DNA from: Physcomitrium patens
Lineage: Eukaryota > Streptophyta > Bryopsida > Funariales > Funariaceae
Length of the DNA: 64,000 nucleotides
Reading direction: 5' to 3'
NCBI RefSeq assembly: GCF_000002425.4
Contig: NC_037270.1
Span: 14,030,307 to 14,094,306 of the forward strand
Under the pieces are notes generated by a model. The model saw only the letters and a program-made list of their open reading frames with translations. It did not search any database and had not been told where the DNA came from. Both the position numbers and the translations under genes were made by a program. Below, piece by piece: positions 26,727 through 39,699 of the stretch (position 1 is the first letter of the stretch; each line of letters starts with the position of its first letter).

Positions 26727-26820
26727 TTTGAAAATTTATCCGCTCCACTTCTTCTTGCTCACTTGTACTATGTTTTGTACAGCATATCTTTCAATCACTG
26801 GTATCTTTATACAACAATGA

Positions 26821-28411
26821 GCAAACAATGTCCAGATTTGAATGTTCTTACAACACCAAATACATCACAACCAGTTTGGAATACCTCCAACCAGGGTGTC
26901 GTTTTGTCGTTTGTCTAAAGCATCTTTAGATAGTCGTTCTGGAAATGTTGATTTGATTTCTCGTCCACGACGAGAATCTGCCTCTGCGTTGGTCACTTGG
27001 AGCCCTTTTACATTGGTCTCGACGCGTGACCAGTAGCTTCGAAACGAACCCTGCTTCATGCTATGGAGACATGCGATGAACATCTCATTTCATGTGGCTG
27101 CAAACTGTGTGCGGGTATAATGCCCTTCATGTAAAAGACATCCGTACTGATGAAAGCATTAACGAATCTGTAGAAGCACCCCTTGTTGTTAAAGTGAGTT
27201 CGTGAGTGTTTTCCAATTTAATGCAGTAAGTTCTCTCAACTCCTCCTCTACGTGGTACGTTACATGACATCGCAACATGTAAATGGGTTGCCTCTTCTCA
27301 GGCAGCACTGAGAACATTAAACGGTAGCACTAGCATGCTTGTTTTTTTTTCTTTCCTTTTTTTTCCTTTTTTTTTCTTATTTCTTTTTTTTGCATATGCT
27401 GCCTTGTTCTTGCTTTCTCAAAACAATCAGTATTGTGCAGAAAGCAGTATTGCTGCTTGAAAATGAATTTCTCTACAATGACATGCCCTGAATTCATTAT
27501 ACGCAGTTCTGCTGCCTGAACAAATGCTTCAAATCTCTGTACGACAGTGACAGCCATTTGATACATACTCCTTGATGACAATGTTCAAACCGATTTTGTC
27601 ATGAAATTTCCTGTGGATTGTTGTTGAGAATCCCGCACTAACTTTACATCAGATAAGAGGAAAGGAATTTCGAGGACTAGACGACCTAATCTTGTGGCAG
27701 GAGTTTGTGTCTGTTGGAACCACGATATAAGGGTTGTTGCTCATCATGCTGCTATATCCTTGACAATGCTTTCTGAGGATTGTACTCACTTGGTCAAGAG
27801 CTCTCAGAAAGAGGCATGTCGGTGCATACATACAGGATCAATCTTGACATGCTACTTGACATAAATAATGCGACTGCCTGAACCCTTAATGTTGTGATCT
27901 TCAACGAAGCTTCTCCCCTATGAGTGAAAATAGATGCAAGAAATGTGGTTCTACTGTAAAAAGAATTCTGGATGGATTTTTTTAATCCATGAGGGTTTTT
28001 TATAATGTATTCTATTAATCAGACCTGACGAACATCCAGTGTCTTGCCAGAGTTGAGAGTTGGTTTCCTGGTTGCTGTTTTGGATCCTTGATGTTTGTTG
28101 TCCCTGCTGCACAACGATGTGCTGATATATGCATTATATAAAATGCATAAATTGCAGACAATCGACTTGTGGACGTGTCGGTGACTTTTGATTGCACCCA
28201 CATCAAAAGAATTATTTCCACGGATCCGTCTGTATGCAGCATGTTCATAAAAGAAGCACTTGGTGGAGCAGCACGTCCGTGATGAGGGTCTGTAACGCAC
28301 TCTCTTCGATTGTTCTTTCTTCAGCATGATTACTGTTTTTCAGCTCATACACCATAATTGCGCAACGAATTTTTTTGTGAGGGCCGCAGTCATGCACTGT
28401 ACATATATATA

Positions 28412-28446
<35 letters not shown>

Positions 28447-31390
28447 CAGTAATCTAAGGTTCACGTATTTTTAACTTTAGCAGCCCACGTTGCATCCATT
28501 ATTGTACATGATTTGCCAGAAGTTATATCCTGAAATTCAAACTTGAAGAGCTAATGAGGGAAAAAGTATGTTGAAACTGTTATGGGACTGCAGATCTTGG
28601 AGACCCAGCATATCTGCAGTCAAACTATCTGGTGATACAACAGGCAAAACATCCAAGAGCTACACTATCAAGCTCTTGCAGATGTCCTTTTTCATGAAGA
28701 ATTAAAGAAATAATAAATAATACATTAACATATATAAAGAACATTATATCACCTTCTTTTTTTTCCTTTTCCTTTTTGTTTCAATTCAATAAAGTTAGGA
28801 CATAGGATGCAGGGTTTTGAGGAGAATCATCTACTACAACATGCAGAATTGACACTTAAACTCAAAAGGTAGATATACTATCCCACCAAGCATCTCACAA
28901 ACAATTACTCATCCAATGAAGGGATTGATCAATTCCACTAAAAAACACTTGACGAATACCAGACCTTATTGCATAATGCTGTTTTATCACACATGTGACG
29001 CTTGCTTTGTGCAACATGCTTCTCACAGTATATTCGAAGATAAGACGTGAGCAACCGACCCAATCGTATCAGTTTAGATATTCTCGTTGCTGGCAAGGGT
29101 ATGAATTTTTCCACAGGGAGTGAGTGATGTTTGCCCACTGGTGCAGCCTCCGCCGACGTACCACCCAGAGCCTACATGCTGGGAAATTGAAACTGATTGG
29201 TTCAGCTTTAGTTCACCAATGATAGAAGCTGAACCCTTTGTTGGAATTAACGAAGAGTTTCTTTACTTTTCTCGACGTCTCTCTTTTTTGACTTTCCCTG
29301 TGAGGTTTTGTGTTGGAGTATTATGTTGGCTGTCTTGTGTTGATGCGAGTAAATAAATGCCCCCTTGGGTGCCAGTGAGGCAGGGCTCTCAACCAAGCCA
29401 CTCCATGCGCGGAGTACTGTATTGGCTACATTTGACGATCGCCAGAATCTGAGACGTCTAACTTCTGGACAAAGCGTTACCACAAACAAAATCCAATAAG
29501 GAGGTGCTGCGAGGGCCTGCCATCTGACTCCTCATGTTTCATGAGCCAGCGTACGGCAGCCTCTCGTTTCCTTACACCCGAGACAATGTACTTGCAGCAT
29601 GCAGAGTGCAGTCTTTTCTGCTAGCACAGAATCCGAATTATATTGAGCCTTGCAATCTATGAGCTACAGATATTTGCGGCTCTTGTTACGCTGCTCATCC
29701 TTTCATTCCACCCACCTACCATACAGAATTTTAAAAATTGCAGCCGATATGAGAAATACATGTATACAATAGTGGATCCGACTTGCGGCGACTCTTCTTT
29801 CTTTCTTCCTGCCTTTTTTATTTATTTACTTTTTTGTCTAGTGAAGAGCTAGCCTTCACTAAGCCGAGATGAGATTTTCATGGCAGGGATTGCTGTCAGG
29901 CTCGGATTCCGAGGTAAATAACGAGCCTCATTTGATGATCATGCAGCAGATTCCGACACATTTGTCAGTGAAGGACTTAAAGGAGGCACATGGCCAACGG
30001 AGGCTCATGTTCCATGCTCGCGAGTTCACTGCTGCTGCTCACCTTGGCACTCGCCGCATTTGAGTGCCTTGCGATCCATGAGGGCGGGTTGACCTCGCCA
30101 AACGGCAGGATCTGCCATCACATTCCGTACCGAGATGCATCTTCGCCGTGACCGCAGGGCCGCTGACGATTGTCGCACCTTGCTCATGCCCTTATTAACT
30201 CGGCCCGCGATCCGCAAATGCTCTTTGTCATTCTGGGCGAGGAATCCGCTGATTCGACAAACTCCCGAAGCCCCCAGCGAATGATAACCGCTCCATTTGT
30301 ACATGACAGAGTACTTTGTACTGATGCGAGCGCCCTTCATGTTCCATGAGGAATGCAGAGGTAGTTGCAATTCCTCCAGAACGCCTATCTGAATGCTCAC
30401 ACTCCTGCATATCTGGAAGAATTTCACCTGCGCGCTGGTTCCAATCCGATAATCTGCCTCTGGAACACGAGGTGGCAGTTGAACCCTGAGGAATGGCTAA
30501 TCTTGTTTTGCCACAGCAATCTCCCGCTTGTGATGGGGGCATCCATGGTGCCGCCGCAGCATAATCTACGTAACTCATTCTACGTAAGTCACGGTGCGGC
30601 ACTGTTATTAGGAAATTTTAAACGGCAGCCTTGCAGGACCTCAAAACTTTTAAGCAAGGACCTCAAAATCAACCAGTGCACACCGCATCGGGCCAGATGG
30701 CACCCAGCAAGATTCCAGATAATTCGAAAGAATGTGTAACAATGAAGCCAAGCGATGAGAGACTTGCGCTTGGTGCCGCCAGGTGATTCCTTTGCGCCTG
30801 TCGCTGGGTGGACTGGTCCGGAGAATGCCTCGTGTTCAACGAGGGTGTGGTTGACCTCCGATTTACCCCAAAAGTGACCCATGTTCTGAGCTACTCGTGA
30901 AGCTTCGCTGCATGCGATCACCAACCACCCCACAGTCTAAATTTGCCGATTGACCCTACGTGAGTGCCGTGCCGTGACATCATAACCCAATCTCTCGCGG
31001 GGGCGCCAGCGCACGCAAGAAACAAACACGCATGCATCACACTGGCGTCAAAACGACAGTCTGGCCGATGCTCTTTCCGCACTCGCAGTCCCACCGGGCA
31101 AACCTGGTGAGGCTCCAGCGCTCCTCCTCCCTTCCGCAGCAGCAGCAACAGCAGCTCCTGTGAACTTGACACACACACCAACGAGCAATGAATTCCGCGC
31201 CCGGGGCATGGCCTGCAATCATCGACAATGGCGGTCGCAGCGAGATCTGGACTCAGCCGCATCGCGACGCCCTGCGCGATGGATGAATGGTCATCGTGAC
31301 GTATATCGTTCATTGGAAAGTTTTCATCCTTTGATGGAAGTTGTTGAAGAGCACGAGAAGAGCTCAATTAGGTCATCAATGGAATAAGAC
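26821..31390. other. GC-moderate segment with no recognised gene
   Basis: Composition matches the two gene islands, not the AT desert. Open frames up to about 150 residues occur on both strands (for example minus 30918-31367 and plus 30365-30739). None shows a domain I recognise, and opposing strands are open at once, as expected by chance at this GC. An (AT)n tract lies at 28413-28445. It may hold gene remnants, a noncoding transcript, or regulatory DNA. Confidence 0.5.
28413..28445. repeat. (AT)n microsatellite
   Basis: About 33 bp alternating AT. Confidence 0.9.
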
Positions 31391-32172
31391 TTCATAGCCT
31401 TGTCACTTGTACACATTTATTTTATTTTATTTTTTCATTATTCTTTTCTTTACATTTTCTTTTCTAATTTTTCTTTTAGTCTTCAACAGTTTGAATTTCT
31501 TATTATATTTTTTTGTATTTTTTGTTGGTTAAATATTTTGACCCAAATTTATGATATTTTGAATGAAACCATTTTCATTTTTATTCTTCTTTTTTTTATT
31601 TTATTTTTTTGTCAAAAATCTCAACCAAGATTAATTCTTTTTTTCAAAAATACTTAAAGACTACTTTTTTTTCAATGTGAATTCTATTCGCAAAAATAAT
31701 TTATAATTATGTGCTTTATGATTGATAAATAACTATAAATTTTATTTGATAGGTCAATTGTGCTTCTCAGCTTTTTGATTTAAAGTATACAAAAGTTGAA
31801 TGAAAACCTTTCTCAGTGATTAAGCCATAGCATATTTTGGCCTTCAGCAGTAATTGGGTGAAAAAATAATTCTCTAGCTAATCTGCTATTTCAAAACTAT
31901 CACAAAAACCATGTTTGATCATTGATACGTGTTCAAAGCTATTGAAAATATATATCTACATGTATATAGAATATTGTTGATACTGCTACAATTTTTGATA
32001 CTGCCACCACAACCCATCAACCACTTGACATGTTTTTTACTTACATACTAAACAAAAAACACAACATCCTAGCATTATGAATCAAATGATAATGTTATCT
32101 AAAAAAATGAAGCTGCATGTTGCTGCATTAAAAACATTACAAATAATGTAACACACATAAATAATTTTACAA

Positions 32173-32205
<33 letters not shown>

Positions 32206-32640
32206 AGTACTGAACAACATAACTACACATGTATATAAGTGTGCATAGTAGGACTAGATCTTCAAATGCTATCTTTAATTAAAGTATATATTTTGAAAAG
32301 TCACATTGCATAAATTTAATGCAAAAATCTTAATTGATGCAAAAATCTCAAAATTTGATTCATACAAAGATGTATGAGAAATAGATCTTATTTTTATTAT
32401 CATTATTATTATTGTCATTCTTTTCTGCATGAATATCAATCCAATCAATAAGTGCACATGCATATTTTCTATTTGTAAAATACTATCCAATATAAAACTT
32501 ATAAGTCATTATTATTATCATCATCATTATTATTAATATCATTATTATTATCCATTATTATTAGTATTAGTATTAGTATCACCATTATTTGAAGTTTAAA
32601 AATCCAACAGTTTGCAATATTATACAGTATTAAGGAAGGA
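31391..32640. other. AT-rich spacer with simple repeats
   Basis: No gene seen. Contains a 27-base poly(T) at 32173-32199 and a degenerate ATT/ATC trinucleotide run at about 32505-32587. Confidence 0.6.
32505..32587. repeat. ATT/ATC trinucleotide repeat
   Basis: Interrupted attatt..atcatc..tattag units over about 80 bp. Confidence 0.85.
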
Positions 32641-33279
32641 GAAAGAACTTGCTAAGTCAACCTTAGAGAATCTAAGTGTTCCAACATGATGATAATGAAT
32701 TTCTCCACAAATCACACCCTTGTTCATTAATTTTAATTTTGAAGAGTCGAATTTGAGAATGTTGTAAGAACCATTGCCAAATTATTGGAAACTTATCATC
32801 TTCTTCTCGTTTGGCCAACACGTCTTTAAAACTTCATAGTTTGGTGATCTTGTCTTGGATCGAACTTCCTCTTCTCCCGATCCCCTACAATTTCATAGGT
32901 TCTTTAAAGAATGTATTTTGGTATTAAAAGATACAAATGAACAAATTGGTGTGCGGTAAACTTCGCACACATTAAACCCAAATTCGCAAAAACACTGAAA
33001 CAACTGTGTACCACGGACAAAAAAGTGGCAAAGGGTATCGAGGATGCATGCATGTGACTAAGCCATGGCAACAACACGACAAGGTCACAGTTTTCAAAGA
33101 CCCCATACCAGAATTTCTCATGGCAGCGCGGATGAGCAACCCGCAGCGAAGACTGGGAGAAACGCGTACACAACAACACACACACACACACTCATACTGT
33201 GAGCCACGTCGTGAGTATGAAGAGCACGAGGTGGCGCATCAGCCAGGGAGCGAGCTGGCATTGTTACCGACTGGTGAAA

Positions 33280-33293
33280 GGGGGGGGGGGGGG
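33280..33293 (+). repeat. Homopolymer G14
   Basis: Fourteen consecutive G. Confidence 0.95.
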
Positions 33294-33778
33294 AGAAAGA
33301 GCGACGGTCACAGCAGGTGCATGCGTAACCTGGGGCGACTTAGAAGTGTGCACAGGAGTCGACGACGATGAGGGACGTGCATGCACCTTCTTTTTGCCCT
33401 ATCATATTTCTGGCTCGTCGTTGCTTGGTCGCTGGCTGGGTTGTGTCTCATTTGGAAGAAGCAGAAGATAAAGGAGAAGAATCTTGTGGACTGGTTGCGC
33501 CACCTCGTGCTCGAGGACGGACAGAGGACGGACAGAGGCTTTCGTTTCCGTAGGGGGAATGAAGTAAAGAGGTAATGAGCAGCAGCTCCAAGGCTGCAGG
33601 CATCAAACTGGCCGAGTGACACGGCCCTGGGAATAGGTGCCCCACATGAAGCTGGACAGAAGTTTACCAACGCCATGTCAAAGCGGGAGCAAGTCCAAAG
33701 GAGGGGACGGGAATAGAAAGACGACGAGGAGCGAGGAGCGCATGCTCGCAGCAGTGCCTGTCACGTCCCCACTTCTAT

Positions 33779-33792
33779 CCCCCCCCCCCCCC
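33779..33792 (+). repeat. Homopolymer C14
   Basis: Fourteen consecutive C, 499 bp downstream of the G14 run. Confidence 0.95.
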
Positions 33793-34394
33793 AACTCCAC
33801 CCCTACTACAAAGCTCGCCCGACCCCAGCCCCATCCCCCATTCCAGGCAGTTCACCCCCCCTACACCTCTCTTCTTGTGCAGGTGCATTCACGTGCAAGC
33901 TGGATCGTGCATGTAACTCCCAAAGCACCACGCATCACCTACCTGGGAACACTGTGTCCCACCAAAGACACGCTGTGACAGTTTGCTGGCGATTGGCCCC
34001 ATTTCCCTCTCTCGCTCCATTTCTGACGCACTTGCATCGTCTGTAGTGTACTCAAGGTTTAATTGGTATTGTTCTCTGTGTTGTGTGCGCTTGCGCTTGT
34101 AGTGGAAGCAGTGACATCGCAGGTTTTAGTTTTTGTGAATCGGATAGTCGATTTGAGGAGGATCGATACCGTGGGTGGAGGTAGTGCGCTGGTGATGGAT
34201 TAGATTGCTTCAAGGTTTGGGAAGTGATGCGGTTGGTTGTAGGAAGAAACGGCTTTTAGTTTCAACCAGGTGAACAATCCGGTGGGTGCAGCATTAGTTT
34301 CAAGTCGGTAGTCGAACAGCATTGCGTGATTTAGAGGAAAGGACCAGTTTCAAGCCGTTGGGGCTTAGGGTTGGCGCCACTATCGACACAGCGG

Positions 34395-35700
34395 ATGGCA
34401 TTGAACATGGGTATGCCGATGGAGTATAACGATGCTCTCGACCACTGCAACTATGTCGACCAGGAGTATTGGTCTGACTTGACAGACACAGAGAGCAATG
34501 ACGATTACACTTTTACTCCTAGAGCTTTTGAGCATATTGTTCCGCGTAGTTCCAAGCGGACGTACGGCGTGTTTTTTGCTAGCGAAGCGGTGCTGGAGCA
34601 AAAAAAAAGGAGTAGGATCAATGAGCAGTTTGAGCTTTTACGGGCCGCCATACCGAGTTCATGCACTGTGAGTTTATTATGAAGGATATCGCCCTGTGCC
34701 TTGTTGTCTAATTTGAACGAAATGGTGGCGTGCAAACCCCTGTGGTGATTGTAATGGATGGTGGCCTGGTCCAAGTTGGGTTCGGTTATCAGGGCCTCAA
34801 ATTTTTCTTCAATTTGTAGCATTACATGACTAATGAAAGCTCTGCTACGATTCTGCAGGATGTGAAGGCCTCTATACTGACAGGTGCATACGAGTATATT
34901 AAGAAGTTAGAGAGACAAGTGCAGGATTTGCAGCATGAGCTTGATGCAGAATCATGTTGCGAAGATGACGCCAGTTATTCTGACGATGATCTGAGCACCT
35001 GTGAAGTTGACCTGAGGCAGTGGTTCACTGAGGAGAAGAGGCCAGTGGGATGCAATGCTGCCTCTGAAGCGGAGCTTACGAGTTGCCACGGATGCCCGCA
35101 ACCTACGGTATGCGCTTGCAGTTCTTTGTAAACTTCTTGTCTTGACTTCAAAGTTTTTTGATCTAGAACCTTCACGCCGCAAAATATCTCTCTTCTCATT
35201 TCGAAGCATTGCGTGATCAGGTGGAAGTTGTACAAACCCAAGGCCGATTGAAAATCCACGTCGAGTGCGAGAAAAGATCTGGGCTGTTAGTGGATATTAT
35301 GGAGGTGCTGGAGTCGAGTGGTCTGAACGTCGAACAAGCTAGTATAACTTGTCAAGAACACCTTGTATTTGATGGCGTTGGATCAGAGGTACTACGAATT
35401 GCTCACCTTGCGGTGATACTGGAGCTTTTGATTATTACATGCCTTGTTAGCAGGCAAAGAGATCATATATCGAATGTACTTGATAAATACACACTGAAGC
35501 ATCTAGCTGTGACGTCCCGACACACTGATTATATAGTTAGACGATGATTGTTTATTTCAGGGTTGCCGTATACTGAGGGTTGGGTTTGTGGAATTCAGGT
35601 GGAGGAAGATGACGGTGCAGAGTGCAGACGTGTATCATACGTAAATGCTGAGCACGTGGAATCTCGCTTGAGGTGTCTCATCGTCAAGCAAAAGGATTGA
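34395..35700 (+). CDS. bHLH transcription factor with C-terminal ACT-like domain, four exons
   Basis: Exons 34395-34667, 34859-35107, 35221-35388 and 35599-35700 all join in phase 0 with GT-AG introns, giving 263 residues. The basic-helix-loop-helix spans the exon 1/2 junction: LEQKKRSRINEQFELLRAAI (basic region and helix 1), loop PSSCTDVK, helix 2 ASILTGAYEYIKKLERQVQ. An acidic Ser/Asp-rich linker follows. Exon 3 encodes an ACT-like fold (GRLKIHVECEKRSGLLVDIM, then ESSGLNVEQASITCQ), as in plant SCREAM-like bHLH proteins of the At2g40435/At3g56220 kind. It is a predicted nuclear DNA-binding dimer, with ACT-mediated dimerisation likely. The basic region keeps the E-box-contacting Glu but has Glu where most plant bHLHs have His, so its target may be atypical. 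The first in-frame ATG of the exon was chosen; further Met codons lie 4 and 6 residues on. The exact subfamily is uncertain. Confidence 0.88.
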
Positions 35701-37109
35701 GCACTACAAAAAGAAGCACAATACTTACACTTCAAGATACGGGTTCGTTGTTGGTATGATGGATGGGCGTTCGCTCTACACCACGTTCCTTAGTCCCCAG
35801 GTCGGAAGCCCAGATTTCTGAATTCAAGGCTCACCCAACATTTAACTCAGTAGATCATACTGTTGGGCCCTGCATTCAAGCAGTAGAAAGTGAAAGGCAC
35901 TCCATAGGGGCTAAGCTATTGAAGCTGTCGTAACAACATCTCCATTCCCCCAAATCTTGTCGGCAAGGGTTGAGGATCCAGTCTAGCACGACGCCGAGGT
36001 CGAGCTGTTTATTAGACCCATGACGACAGCGGCTTATCGTGACTTTTATCCAGTCTTTGACACTGCTGGCGAACTTCTGGCGATTTTCGCTTCTTTGAAG
36101 CTGCATTGGGGTCAATGCCAGCCAAGTGGTGCCTAGCAATGAAGGTCTCGGCAGGTCTTCTTATCGGCTACCAGCTTCTATGGCAGAAAGCTACTGGGAA
36201 CATTTAACAAATTACTTAAATGAAGAGCTGTATGGTCTTCATCCTTGCCATCTCCCTTTGGAGTGAATCACTCTTTGTCGGGCTGGTTGGTTGTAATGAT
36301 ACTGTCTTTTTGCAATTAAAGTTTTCTAACAATTGTCGAAACTATTTCTGCTCCCGTCCCAAAACAACTCCGCCATATCAATCATATCTGCCCATTTCTT
36401 CACCAGGTTGCACGCCATTGGGCCATGTTCAAATCCCATACAAAGGCCTTCATTACTTCTCTACACCACAGTTGTGAGAGGCATCCTTCGTTACTGTCAG
36501 CGGCAGTGCCAGATAGGCCAATCTCATCTGTCCAACCTCTTGTCGGAAGATGTGGAAATTCGAGGCATGCAACACCAAGTAACTATTGTACCTGGCCAGT
36601 AACCAGTCACCATCTCCTGAAAGTTGTGCTGCTAAGGCTATTCCTGAACGTAAATTTGCTGAGGCAGCTCGTTACCAGATTTTTTTTCGCTTTGTCCTTA
36701 AGAAATCTTGTATTAGAGAAAAGCAGTGTATGTAAAGTGAATGACCATTGTTTTGATAATGCCGTTGGTGGGGGTAAGTTGGACATTCTCTGCCAGTAAT
36801 TTGTAGCGCCCCAACCATCGGGCCACATTGGAGCTCACTTAGATTCAGCTACCTTGCCACAATCCAATGCCCAGTGAGCCAGTCATCACTTGCTTGATGC
36901 CATCGATTGCAACAGGGCTCTTGTCTACATGCAGGCTCTGCTGTGCCTCTATTTCACTCCTCATGTTTCACTCCCTATCCAAGCAACAATCATCCAACTC
37001 AATTATCTCCTCTCCGTATAAAGTAAGAACTTCACAAAGCTAGGAATTATCAACGAAACTCAGACTATCAAAATCTCTTTTTAACATCCTCCAGATGGAT
37101 TTGAGTAAA

Positions 37110-37141
<32 letters not shown>

Positions 37142-38900
37142 GGAGAAAGAGAGAGTTAAATAACACACTTGCAAGTCTTTCCATGTACTCAAGATATCGT
37201 AACTGGACCATCACATCAACAAAGTCCTCACTAGGCAATCTTAGAAAACGAAGGTAATTCATTTCAAAGTATGATGTAAAATTTTAGATTCACTCACCCT
37301 GACTGTTTGGAACCTAGTCACGACGACCATGCAAATCAATCCCTCTTCCCAAAGCCGCGACCCATGAAGATAAGTCACCCCGTCTATGAGAGAACTTCAT
37401 ATGAGATGGCTTGTCGATGGATGATAGGCAAAAATAGGGCATGGCGACCCTGACTTGGTGCAGGAATTCAGGGTCAATTGCCCAACAACAGTGCCCTCAT
37501 GCAGAAACAAGGCACAAACTCATGAGCTACTTGTCACAACACAAAAGCATCTTCCCCACAGCCTTTCTCATCCAAAGAAAAAGCCTCGTGACTCACTCAG
37601 CTTTTCTTCTTCTTTTTTCTTTTCCAAAAGGACAAAACAAATGGGGCTCAAAACCCAGCCCTCAAAAGCCTCCACAAAATTATGCACTGCCTGTGCGCAC
37701 TCATATCACACTTGGGGTCTACCCGAGGGAAGTCCAGAGCACGATCGTCTCCTAAAATTATCTTAGAACCGTTCGCATCTTGGCGGAGTTCTCAAGGTGG
37801 GTCTTGTCTTCAAATTCCTTTTTCGGTGCCGAGGAGCCAACTCCGCAACAAAATTCATAGCTTCGAACGAATGCGCGCATGTTCCTCATACTCGCCACCT
37901 TGAGGGAACATGCCGATAATGAGAGGAGCAGCTGGAGGGGAACACAGTAGAGCCAATGAAAACCTCGACATTTGACTTTCACTGTGGTGGGTGTGCATCA
38001 TTCATAGAATGGGATTGGCAAGACCAATGGGTGGCTTTTTAACTATTTATGACTAATGTGCTTTCTTTTATTGGTCCGCTCTAGACCAGGTAAGTCGAGC
38101 AGAGGAGGAGTACTAGACAAGTCGAACTTGTTGCCATATTCCATGAACGAAGCATGGTCTCATTATGGGTTTTGTGATTCCGTTCTCCGTTATTATTCTG
38201 GCTTCTTTCCCAGCACCATGTTACAAAGCCCCACAAGTTCAAACAAAACCATAACAAAATTTAAAATCACGAATTCAAGAATCACCCGAACCCACCGAGT
38301 TTGACCCACAGAGAAACAAATAAACAGAATGACTATTCCCCCCTTATCCACAAGAGATTCACCCCCCCCCCCAGCATATTCCTTCTTGCACTGGGAGTGG
38401 AAAAGGGAGAGCGATGCATCCATCGGCCATTCAAGATCGCCAACATGGCGGTCCACGTAGGCCAAAAGGAGTGGGAGGAGGATGACGTGGAGGTCGGCCA
38501 CTGGCTGCCTGACGTAAGACCCAGTGTGAAGGGTGCACCCCTCCCGGCTCTACCCTTCCCGCCATGTGCCCTCCTTGTCTACAGGTTTGTTCAAATACGT
38601 ATTTAATAATACACGAATATACGGACTTGGAGAATATGAAGGGTGGGAAAAAGTAGAGGGGGCTATTATGGGGAGAGCGAGCGGATTCAACTGCGAATCC
38701 GCATGCGGCACGAGTGGGCGGCTCGTCATGGCGCCTCGGGAGCTTTTGGAGAGCTTTCCCATACGTAAGGCTTAATGAGGACGGGTGCCGGCTGAGTTGA
38801 GCCGGGTTGAGTTATCCCGCTTCCCCACATCCCATTTGTCCTTTGGGTCCTTCAAAAATTGATGCTCTTGTTCCGGGATTTTCATGGAGTGATTTTGTTG
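35701..38900. other. GC-moderate 3' flank, no recognised gene
   Basis: Presumed 3' UTR of the bHLH gene, then spacer. Small open frames occur (for example plus 36425-36799, plus 38301-38606) without recognisable domains. Holds an (AT)n tract at 37115-37141 and a run of 11 C at 38362-38372. Confidence 0.5.
37115..37141. repeat. (AT)n microsatellite
   Basis: 27 bp alternating AT. Confidence 0.9.
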
Positions 38901-39183
38901 GTTCATAATTTAGACTCCATGCAATTGTGCTTGATTGCTAAATTGTTATTCTAGATTACAGATGTGTTTATTTGAACATAGATTTACTATTCTTTTGTTG
39001 GAGAAAAGATACATACTATTATTTGTATGGATCAATAAATCATTACAAAAAATATATATTATCTTAAATTTGATAATTTTCACAAGACATCATTGAGTGT
39101 GTTTTCATAAGTTTTTGAGATCTTTTTTAATCTACATTACGTTCATGAATCTTGAAAGGTATTTAAATGTAGTGTGACATGTA

Positions 39184-39224
<41 letters not shown>

Positions 39225-39443
39225 TGCTAATGTCACCACCATTTTTGCTTTTGCCAATACAACTTGTCATTTATACAAAAAAAAAAAAAAAAAAAAAAAC
39301 TATAAAAATATTATTTCAATACAAAATAATAAATTCAATATGTTCATTTTTTTTATGCAAATTATATAAAGAATAAAATAAAATTTTAATTAGAATAAAT
39401 TATAGTAATAATAGAAAAAAAATGATAGCATTAATAATATTGT

Positions 39444-39485
<42 letters not shown>

Positions 39486-39690
39486 TATATACAAAACATA
39501 TGTTTAAGATAAAGAGATAAAAGTTGATTTTGATTGGTTATTGAGAAGAAACAAAAATCAATTGTAATTGATTATTTAGAGATAACTTTGATAACCTAAG
39601 GAATGTAAAGTGGTTTAATAACTACTTAGTCCATAGATATCTCTATTAGGCTTCTACTTGCGGTTGTATTGGCTTTCAAGGCATGAATTA
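38901..39690. other. AT-rich spacer with microsatellites
   Basis: No gene seen. (AT)n tracts at 39190-39220 and 39447-39479, poly(A) of 23 at 39277-39299. Confidence 0.7.
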
Positions 39691-39699
39691 AGTCTATCA

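Larger units (their letters stand above)
22440..26820 (+). mobile_element. Advanced Ty1/copia relic
   Basis: Copia landmarks lie in order on the plus strand. Protease-like LDFGAIKYIMENLSAVS is near 23765-23815 (copia LDSGA..). RT-like DVITIFLNGDLSDIIY is near 25580-25640, and YQGLITQLLYLTKTILHISFA near 26139-26200. RNase H PISWYSKK is near 26415, with its terminus at 26532-26726. Sequences of about 80 bp at 22450-22540 and 26730-26815 match each other (aaatttatcc..cacttctt..caatcact.gtatcttt) and may be LTR remnants flanking the body. Countless stops; long dead. Confidence 0.6.
32641..34394 (+). promoter_or_regulatory. Upstream region and probable 5' leader of the bHLH gene
   Basis: GC-moderate region before the bHLH start codon. 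It contains a run of 14 G (33280-33293), a run of 14 C (33779-33792) and a short CA repeat near 33176-33191. The last 400 or so bases (gt-rich, with plausible splice-like gcaggttttag at about 34120) look like an untranslated leader. No protein domain was recognised in overlapping open frames. Confidence 0.35.

Noticed and set aside
30918-31367. Minus-strand open frame of 149 residues, with overlapping plus-strand frames
   Set aside because: Both strands are open in this GC-moderate stretch and the translation is low-complexity (Leu run from CAG repeats) without a known domain.
33308-33978. Several overlapping open frames on both strands upstream of the bHLH gene
   Set aside because: Low stop-codon density from G/C-rich simple sequence; Pro-rich and Arg-rich translations with no domain.
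34371-34394. Earlier TTG start for the bHLH protein
   Set aside because: Plant nuclear genes start at ATG; the first ATG in frame is 34395.
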